A stretch of DNA of 64,000 bases from Acidobacteriota bacterium (GTDB lineage: Bacteria > Acidobacteriota > Thermoanaerobaculia > Multivoradales > Multivoraceae), in assembly GCA_003388555.1 (NCBI GenBank), contig QQVD01000004.1, forward strand, positions 84,069 to 148,068. Direction: 5' to 3'. Below are positions 52,408 through 64,000 of this stretch, piece by piece. The translations under genes and the position numbers were made by a program. Below the pieces are notes generated by a model, which was given only the letters and a program-made list of their open reading frames with translations, ran no database searches and had not been told where the DNA came from. The number at the start of each line of letters is the position of its first letter. Positions within the stretch are counted from its first letter, which is position 1.

Positions 52408-52992
52408 TCAGCCGATCTCCGGGCTCGGATCGTCCTCGCTGCGCAGCCGGTCCCTCAGCCATAGGCGGGCGGCCTGCCAGTAGCGCTTGACCGAACGCTC
52501 CGAGCGCCCCAGCAGCGGCGCGATCTCCTTGAGCTGCAGCCCGGCGAAGTAGTGCATGTCGAAGACCCGGGCCAGCAGCGGCTCGGTCGTCGCGAGCTGC
52601 TCGAGCGTCTCACCGACGATCCGCCACTGGTCGGCGTCGAGCTGCGAGGCCATCGCCTCGATCTCGAGGTCCACCTTCTCACCATCGCGCTTCTTGGCGC
52701 CCTTGCGCCGCGCTCGGTCGATGAGCACCTGACGCATGTAGCGCGACAGCACCGCGATCACGTGGCCGCGATCGTTGAACCCCATCGGCGAGATGTAGAG
52801 CTTGAGGAACGCCTCGTTGACCAGCTCGGTGGTCTCGAGCGTCGGACTGTAGGCCTCACCGCGCAGGAGGTAGCGGGCGATCGAGCGTAGCTCTCGATAG
52901 GCGCTCCGAAACTGCTCCTCGCGCTCGAAGATGTCGGGGTGGAACCAGCCCGGGTCGTACTGCTCGGGCAGGTTCTGTGCGTCGAGGTTCAC
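52408..52992 (-). CDS. ECF-type sigma factor; GTG start at 52992
   Basis: ETTELVNEAFLKLYISPMGFNDRGHVIAVLSRYMRQVLIDRARRKGAKKRDGEKVDLE; LLARVFDMHYFAGLQLKEIAPLLGRSERSVKRYWQAARLWLRDRL; immediately upstream of kinase. Confidence 0.88.
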   Translation of the reverse strand: MNLDAQNLPEQYDPGWFHPDIFEREEQFRSAYRELRSIARYLLRGEAYSPTLETTELVNEAFLKLYISPMGFNDRGHVIAVLSRYMRQVLIDRARRKGAKKRDGEKVDLEIEAMASQLDADQWRIVGETLEQLATTEPLLARVFDMHYFAGLQLKEIAPLLGRSERSVKRYWQAARLWLRDRLRSEDDPSPEIG

Positions 52993-53274
52993 GGGCGATG
53001 CGATACGAAAAGAAACGGCGGCAGCGAGGAGCGGGCGCCGCACTGCGCACCGCCGGTCTCGCTCGCGGCATCCCGCAGCATAGCGGAGGGACCCGGGGGG
53101 TCGGCGGACGCCGACCGCCGACAGTGGTCCAGCACGAGCCGCGAGCGTGGATAGAGTCGACCCATCCTTCGACGCCCCTGTTTCCCTGCCGGCGCCAGTT
53201 CCCCGCCGGTTGGAGCCTCCGCAAGCGCCACTGTCGACTGCAGAGAGACGCCGGCGTCCGCAGCGAGCTCCCGC

Positions 53275-55023
53275 ATGGCGCACCCACCGTCGACCCAACC
53301 CGGCAACGACCCGGCGCAGCCCCGCGGATCCCGCCTGCGGCAGGCGGCGCCCTGGCTCCTGGCCGGCCTGCTGCTGCTGCTCGGCTTCCCCCAGCTCGAC
53401 CAGTACAACGTCACCTGGGACGAAGCCCTCGGCGACCTCTTCTTCGGCGAGCGCTATCTGAGCTGGTTCACCAGCTTCGATCCGGTCTACCTCGACTTCG
53501 ACGCCGATCCCTACCCCGAGGACCGCTCGCCGGACCTGCGCGCCTCGCCGTTCCGCACCCGGCCCTGGGAGTACTACCCGCTGATCAACGTGCTGGGCGC
53601 GGCTTCGACCGCGCTGCTGCACCGGAGCCTGGGGCTGCTCGACCCCTTCGACGCCTTCCACGCGGTGAACCTCGTCCTCGCCGCGCTCTTCGTCGTCTTC
53701 CTGTACCGCTTCGTCGAGCACCGCCGCGGCGCCGGTGAAGCGGTGCTCGCCGTGCTGCTGGTGTTCACCGCCCCGCGCGTCGTCGTGCACCTGCTGGCCA
53801 ACACCAAGGACTTCCCCGAGCTGGTGCTCTTCTCCGCCGCGGCGCTGGTCTTCGCGGCGGCGCTCGAGCGTGGCTCGCTGCGCTTCCTGCTGCTCGCCGC
53901 CGCACTGACCGGCGCGGCCCTGGCGACCAAGGCCAACGCCCTCTTCCTGGCGCCTGTGTTCCTGGTGGCCGTGCTCTGGACCAGGGCCTGGGTGCGCTTC
54001 GGTTGGAGACGTCTGCTGCTCGGCGCCGCCGCCGCGACGGCGATCGTGCTGGCGATCGCCTTCGCCGCCTGGCCCTACCTCTGGGCGGCGCCGATCGAAC
54101 GCGCCGCACTGCATCTGCAGTACATCTCGGGCCAGGTGGACCAGGTACGCCACGAGAGCCTGCTCTCGCCTCTCGGCGCCATAGCCTTCACGACGCCGCT
54201 GCCGTGGCTGCTGCTCTGCGTCGCCGGCCTGGTGCCGACGCTGCGCGGGGCGCTGCAGCGCCAGCCGCTCGATGTCGTGTTGCTGGCCTGGATCGCGGTG
54301 ACCGTCGGCCGCATGTACCTGCCAGGGGCGGTGAACTTCGACGGCGTCCGCCACTTCCTCGAGCTCTTCGTCGCCCTCGCCCTGGTCGCAGCGCGCGGCG
54401 CGCGCTGGATCGCCGAGGCCGTCGCGCAGCGTCTCGGCGACCGGGTGCGCGGCGGGACCAGGACCCACTTCGCAGTCATCGCACTGATCGCAGTGCTGGC
54501 GCACCTCGCCCCCACGGTGCGTCTGCACCCGCACCAGATCGCCTACTGGAACGCGCTCACCGGCGGCACCGACGGAGCCTTCGCCCGCGGTCTGCCCCAG
54601 GCCGGCGACTACTGGGGGCTGAGCTACCGCCAGGGTCTGCGCTGGCTGAACGAGAACGCCGAGCCCGCCTCGCGTCTCGGGGTGCCGATCGTCGAGCATG
54701 CGGTGCGGGTCACCGCGCCGACCCGGCTGCGCTCCGACATCCAGCTGCTCGATCTTTCGTCTCCCGGCTCGCCGCGCATCCCGCCCGAGTTCGTCGGTTA
54801 TCTGCTGCAGATGGCCGCCACCGAGCCACAGCGTCCGGTCTACGTCATGTTCGTGCGCCGCGACGACTGGACCAACCCGGTGATCGAGTTCTGCCGCAGC
54901 CAGCTCGAGCCGGTGCACGAGATCGTGGTCGACGGCGCCCGGATCCTCGAGATCCACCGTCTGCCGGTTCTCGACCTCGAGTCGGTGCGGCGACCGACCA
55001 CCGACAACGGCGCCCCGGGCTGA
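53275..55023 (+). CDS. multi-pass membrane glycosyltransferase-like protein (GT-C/PMT-like)
   Basis: N-terminal YNVTWDEALGDLFFGERYLSW (luminal acidic motif), many TM helices, LANTKDFPELVLFSAAALVFAAAL. Confidence 0.7.
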   Translation: MAHPPSTQPGNDPAQPRGSRLRQAAPWLLAGLLLLLGFPQLDQYNVTWDEALGDLFFGERYLSWFTSFDPVYLDFDADPYPEDRSPDLRASPFRTRPWEYYPLINVLGAASTALLHRSLGLLDPFDAFHAVNLVLAALFVVFLYRFVEHRRGAGEAVLAVLLVFTAPRVVVHLLANTKDFPELVLFSAAALVFAAALERGSLRFLLLAAALTGAALATKANALFLAPVFLVAVLWTRAWVRFGWRRLLLGAAAATAIVLAIAFAAWPYLWAAPIERAALHLQYISGQVDQVRHESLLSPLGAIAFTTPLPWLLLCVAGLVPTLRGALQRQPLDVVLLAWIAVTVGRMYLPGAVNFDGVRHFLELFVALALVAARGARWIAEAVAQRLGDRVRGGTRTHFAVIALIAVLAHLAPTVRLHPHQIAYWNALTGGTDGAFARGLPQAGDYWGLSYRQGLRWLNENAEPASRLGVPIVEHAVRVTAPTRLRSDIQLLDLSSPGSPRIPPEFVGYLLQMAATEPQRPVYVMFVRRDDWTNPVIEFCRSQLEPVHEIVVDGARILEIHRLPVLDLESVRRPTTDNGAPG

Positions 55024-55178
55024 CGGCGCGGCAGAGGACTCGCGACGAGGCCGGGGCCGTCAGAAGTCACGACGGCACCGGCGCCGGCCGGGCGGCGCGC
55101 GGCGGTACGGCCCTTGCACGAGCTCTCTCACCGACACGAAGCGCACCCCGCCAACGAGAGACGGGAGGGAAACCTGTC

Positions 55179-55985
55179 ATGACCAAGCGCAAAACGTTCC
55201 GCCAGCCGAGTACCGACCTGAAGCCCCACCCGCAGACGGGCGCCCCGCCGAGGCGACGCAAGCGGGTGCGGCCCGGCGCGGTCCTCGGCGCCTTCCTGCT
55301 CGCCATGCTGGTCGCCGCTACGCCGGCGCTGGCCGACGACAAGGACGGCTCTGGGCTCGATGCCCACGCCCGTATGCAGCACCTGCACGTGCTGCTGCAC
55401 GAAGGCCTCGGCCTGGTGCTCGACGGCGCCGATCTCGTGATGGTCGCAAACCTCGGCCTGGACCCATCGATGGACCGCAAGAGCTCCGAGCACGGCGACG
55501 CGGTGATGAAGGCCGGCCGCGAGCTGCTCGAAGCGGCGGGCGGCGCCATCGAGGGGATCGGTGAGTCCGGCTCCGAGCGCCTCGCCTACACCCGTGAGCT
55601 GCAGCGTGCCTTCGTCGCGGTCGCCGAGCATCTCGAGGGCATGCAGGCCCCGAAGCTGAGCCAAGAGAAAGATCTCGGCCTGCACCACATGCACCTGATG
55701 ACCCACCACGCGCTGCGCAGCGCCGCCACCGGCGCCAACCTGAACATGCTCGCCAGCGTCGACTCCTCCGGCGAGGTAGACGAGCTCTCCGATCGCCACG
55801 GCGAGTGGCTGCTGTCGAACGCCAAGAACACCATCGCACGGGTGCTCGAAGGCCCTTCGATGCAGCGCCTGCACGATGAGGGCGGCTACGACACGGAGCT
55901 GATGTCGCTGACCCACCAGCTCGCTCAGTCGGCCGACGAAGCCATCGAGCTGATGCTGCAGATGCCCGAGCGCGCGGAGATGTAG
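55179..55985 (+). CDS. secreted His/Met-rich helical protein with internal duplication
   Basis: Signal/TM VLGAFLLAMLVAATPALA; units MQHLHVLLHEGLGLVLDGADLVMVANLG... and LHHMHLMTHHALRSAATGANLNMLASVD... Confidence 0.7.
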   Translation: MTKRKTFRQPSTDLKPHPQTGAPPRRRKRVRPGAVLGAFLLAMLVAATPALADDKDGSGLDAHARMQHLHVLLHEGLGLVLDGADLVMVANLGLDPSMDRKSSEHGDAVMKAGRELLEAAGGAIEGIGESGSERLAYTRELQRAFVAVAEHLEGMQAPKLSQEKDLGLHHMHLMTHHALRSAATGANLNMLASVDSSGEVDELSDRHGEWLLSNAKNTIARVLEGPSMQRLHDEGGYDTELMSLTHQLAQSADEAIELMLQMPERAEM

Positions 55986-56074
55986 CAGCAGCATCGGCGG
56001 CGGGGCTGCAGCCTCCGGCCCGCGCCGAAGTGGCCCGGCCCCGCCGCCGGTGAGGAGCCGGGCCGGCGCGCCCG

Positions 56075-60391
<4,317 letters not shown>

Positions 60392-60601
60392 GCGCTGGCG
60401 GCCGTTGCGGCGACGGGCAAGGCGGCCCGGGCGCCGGCGCCCACCGCGTCGGGGCGCCGACACGTCGGCGCCCGTCCGCGCCAAGTTAGAATCCATGCTT
60501 TCGCGCGCGGCGCGCTGCGCGGCACCGCCCCCGCCGGTGACCCCGCGCCGCCCCCTCCCGCCTTCTTCTCCTTCCCGGTCACCGCTGCCCCACAGGCTCC
60601 G

Positions 60602-61990
<1,389 letters not shown>

Positions 61991-62046
61991 GCGCCAGTCC
62001 CCGGGCGCGCCGTACGGGCGAGAATGGGCTTCGATGAGGAGGAGAG

Positions 62047-62265
62047 ATGGAACTTCCGTGCGACGTGCTGCTGCACAACTCCCTGATCGGGCTCAAGGGC
62101 ACCGCCGGCACCCTGGTGCGCATCAACGAGGCCGGCTACTACGAGGTCGACCTGACCTTCGGCGACAAGACCCATCGGGTGATGCTGCCGATCGCCGACA
62201 CCGTCGTCATCGAGCGTGAGCCGCAGCCGGCGGGGATCGAGGCCGACTTCGAGATCGAGCGCTGA
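62047..62265 (+). CDS. small conserved-looking hypothetical protein (72 aa)
   Basis: MELPCDVLLHNSLIGLKGTAGTLVRINEAGYYEVDLTFGDKTHRVMLPIADTVVIEREPQ; packed between two good genes on same strand. Confidence 0.65.
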   Translation: MELPCDVLLHNSLIGLKGTAGTLVRINEAGYYEVDLTFGDKTHRVMLPIADTVVIEREPQPAGIEADFEIER

Positions 62266-62362
62266 GTCGCCGACCGCGCCGCATGCTGACGCCTGCGGCG
62301 CCATCGTCCCTGCGCCGACGCCATCGACGCCCCCAGACGCATCGTCCCCCGAGCCTGCGCCC

Positions 62363-64000
62363 ATGACGCGATCGACCGACGCCCCGGCCAGCCGCTCTCC
62401 GCGCGCCCTGGTCCCCTTCTTCTGGAACTACCTGCGCCGCTACCTGATCTGGGCTGCCGTCTGCGGCGTCGCCCTGGCGGCGTTCGCGGTGACCTCGGCG
62501 GGCATGATCGCGCTGACCCCGGTGCTGCTGCAGGAGGTCCTGCAGACCCGGCAGACGCCGTCGCTGTCGCTCGCGGCGATGACCGGGGGCCAACGCGCCG
62601 AGCCGGCCACCGAGGGTGAGCTTTCACCGCCGGACGATCCCGGCGAGGGAACCGCCGGTGGGCAGGACGAGGGCCTGGCCAGGGTCCGCGGACTCGGTGA
62701 GCGCATCCAGCAGGGCGTCAAAGGCTGGTTCGGCGACCTCTACCGCGACCTCGGCCTGCTGCTCGGTGTCTCGGAGGAGAACCGGCTGCTCAATCCCCTG
62801 TACTTCGCGCCGCTGCTCTTCGTCGTCGTCTTCGCCGGCCGATCGTTGGCGGCCTTCGTCAGCGGCTACTCCTTCCAGCGCATCGGCTTCGGCGTCACCA
62901 CCGACGTGCGCAACGACCTCTACGACGCGATCCTGCACCAGTCGATGCGCTTTCACGGCGACCACCCGAGCGGCGAGCTCTACAGCCGTGTGGTCAACGA
63001 CGTGTCGCGGATGCAGAACGCCGTCTCGGCGCGGCTGCTCGATCTCTTCCAGCAGTCGATCATGCTGGTCGTCTACCTCAGCGCCCTGTTCGTCATCCAC
63101 GCCCGGTTGGCGTTCATCTGCCTCGTCGTGACGCCGCTGATCATCCTGCCGATCGTGCGGTTCGGCAGAGGCATCTTCAAGACCTCGCACCGCAGCCAGG
63201 AGCGCATGGCCGATCTCTCGGCGCTGCTCACCGAGGGGATCCGCGGCAACCGGGTGGTCAAGGCGTTCGGCATGGAGCGCTTCGAGAGCCAGCGCTTCCG
63301 CAAGGCGACACGCGAGCACCTGCGGGTCAACCTGCGCGCCCAGGTGCTCGCGCACGCCTCGAGCCCGGTGATCGAGACGCTGGCCGCTGTCGGCGCCTGT
63401 TCGCTCATCGTCTTCGCCGGGCGCATGATCCGGCGCGGCGAGATCACCCCCGAGTTCTTCTTCACCTTCCTGCTCGCCCTGTTCATGCTCTACGACCCGA
63501 TCCGCAAGCTCAACAAGCTGAACCTCGTGGTGCAGGAGGCGCTCGCGGCGGCACACCGGGTCGCCGACCTGATGGCGATCCCGAACGAGATCGTCGACCG
63601 CCCGACCCATCCGCCGCTGCGCGAGGTCGAGCAGGGCATCCGCTTCCGCGGCGTCGACTTCAGCTACGGCAACCGACCGGTGCTCGAGGGCTTCGATCTC
63701 GACGTGGATGCCGGCGAGATGGTCGCCCTGGTCGGTGCGTCGGGAGCCGGCAAGTCGACCATCGTCAACCTCATCCCACGCTTCTTCGATCCCGACGCCG
63801 GCGTCATCGAGATCGACGGCGTCGACATCCGGGCGCTGCCGCTGGCCAACCTGCGCTCGCTGATCGGCGTCGTCACCCAGGAGACGGTGCTTTTCAACGA
63901 CACGGTGCGCAACAACATCGCCTACGGGCGCGAGGACCTGCCGCTCGAGCGGGTCCGCGAGGCGGCGGCGGCGGCCTACGCCGACGAGTTCGTCATGGAG
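62363..64000 (+). CDS. ABC transporter ATP-binding/permease (MsbA-like), 3' end beyond window
   Basis: Open frame from ATG 62363 to 64000 (546 codons, absent from the supplied track); VALVGASGAGKSTIVNLIPRFFDPDAGVIEIDGVDIRALPLANLRSLIGVVTQETVLFNDTVRNNIAYG. Confidence 0.93.
   Translation, partial: MTRSTDAPASRSPRALVPFFWNYLRRYLIWAAVCGVALAAFAVTSAGMIALTPVLLQEVLQTRQTPSLSLAAMTGGQRAEPATEGELSPPDDPGEGTAGGQDEGLARVRGLGERIQQGVKGWFGDLYRDLGLLLGVSEENRLLNPLYFAPLLFVVVFAGRSLAAFVSGYSFQRIGFGVTTDVRNDLYDAILHQSMRFHGDHPSGELYSRVVNDVSRMQNAVSARLLDLFQQSIMLVVYLSALFVIHARLAFICLVVTPLIILPIVRFGRGIFKTSHRSQERMADLSALLTEGIRGNRVVKAFGMERFESQRFRKATREHLRVNLRAQVLAHASSPVIETLAAVGACSLIVFAGRMIRRGEITPEFFFTFLLALFMLYDPIRKLNKLNLVVQEALAAAHRVADLMAIPNEIVDRPTHPPLREVEQGIRFRGVDFSYGNRPVLEGFDLDVDAGEMVALVGASGAGKSTIVNLIPRFFDPDAGVIEIDGVDIRALPLANLRSLIGVVTQETVLFNDTVRNNIAYGREDLPLERVREAAAAAYADEFVME

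Overview
High-GC bacterial chromosome segment with tightly packed genes on both strands. Gene content (TPR/FG-GAP/ASPIC-UnbV proteins, VWFA-related protein, DUF1844, DUF4388, TPR Ser/Thr kinase plus ECF sigma) suggests an Acidobacteriota-like organism; this is inference. Recognised blocks: mce-meaB-spoIID/SPOR-dnaC-hspR-dnaK (minus); DUF4388/TPR/DUF1844 (minus); mazG and polA (convergent); TPR/FG-GAP/ASPIC protein; Na+-dependent symporter; SDR; modular subtilase; carboxylesterase, RRM protein and hrpB (minus); secreted three-repeat 'GWALD' protein downstream of an ECF sigma; sulfatase/phosphatase-superfamily lipoprotein; rpmG with tRNA-Asp and tRNA-Val; Fe/Mn SOD; ArsR regulator; tRNA(CAT) and tilS; ftsH-cdaA-cdaR-glmM-pdxJ and a membrane-anchored MutS paralog; redoxin lipoprotein; ArsR/AHSA1 pair; ECF sigma and TPR kinase; glycosyltransferase; His/Met-rich duplicated secreted protein; VWFA protein; ligA; orphan NtrC-type regulator; ABC exporter running off the end. 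I saw no CRISPR array, prophage, transposase or rRNA. I cannot claim a clearly new multi-gene system. The best leads are a TilS with a repeat-expanded insertion beside a CAT tRNA, a membrane-tethered MutS paralog, an RRM protein with no standard start codon next to its SD, a duplicated His/Met-rich secreted protein, nested palindromes upstream of an ArsR gene, and short tandem repeats at or just after stop codons.
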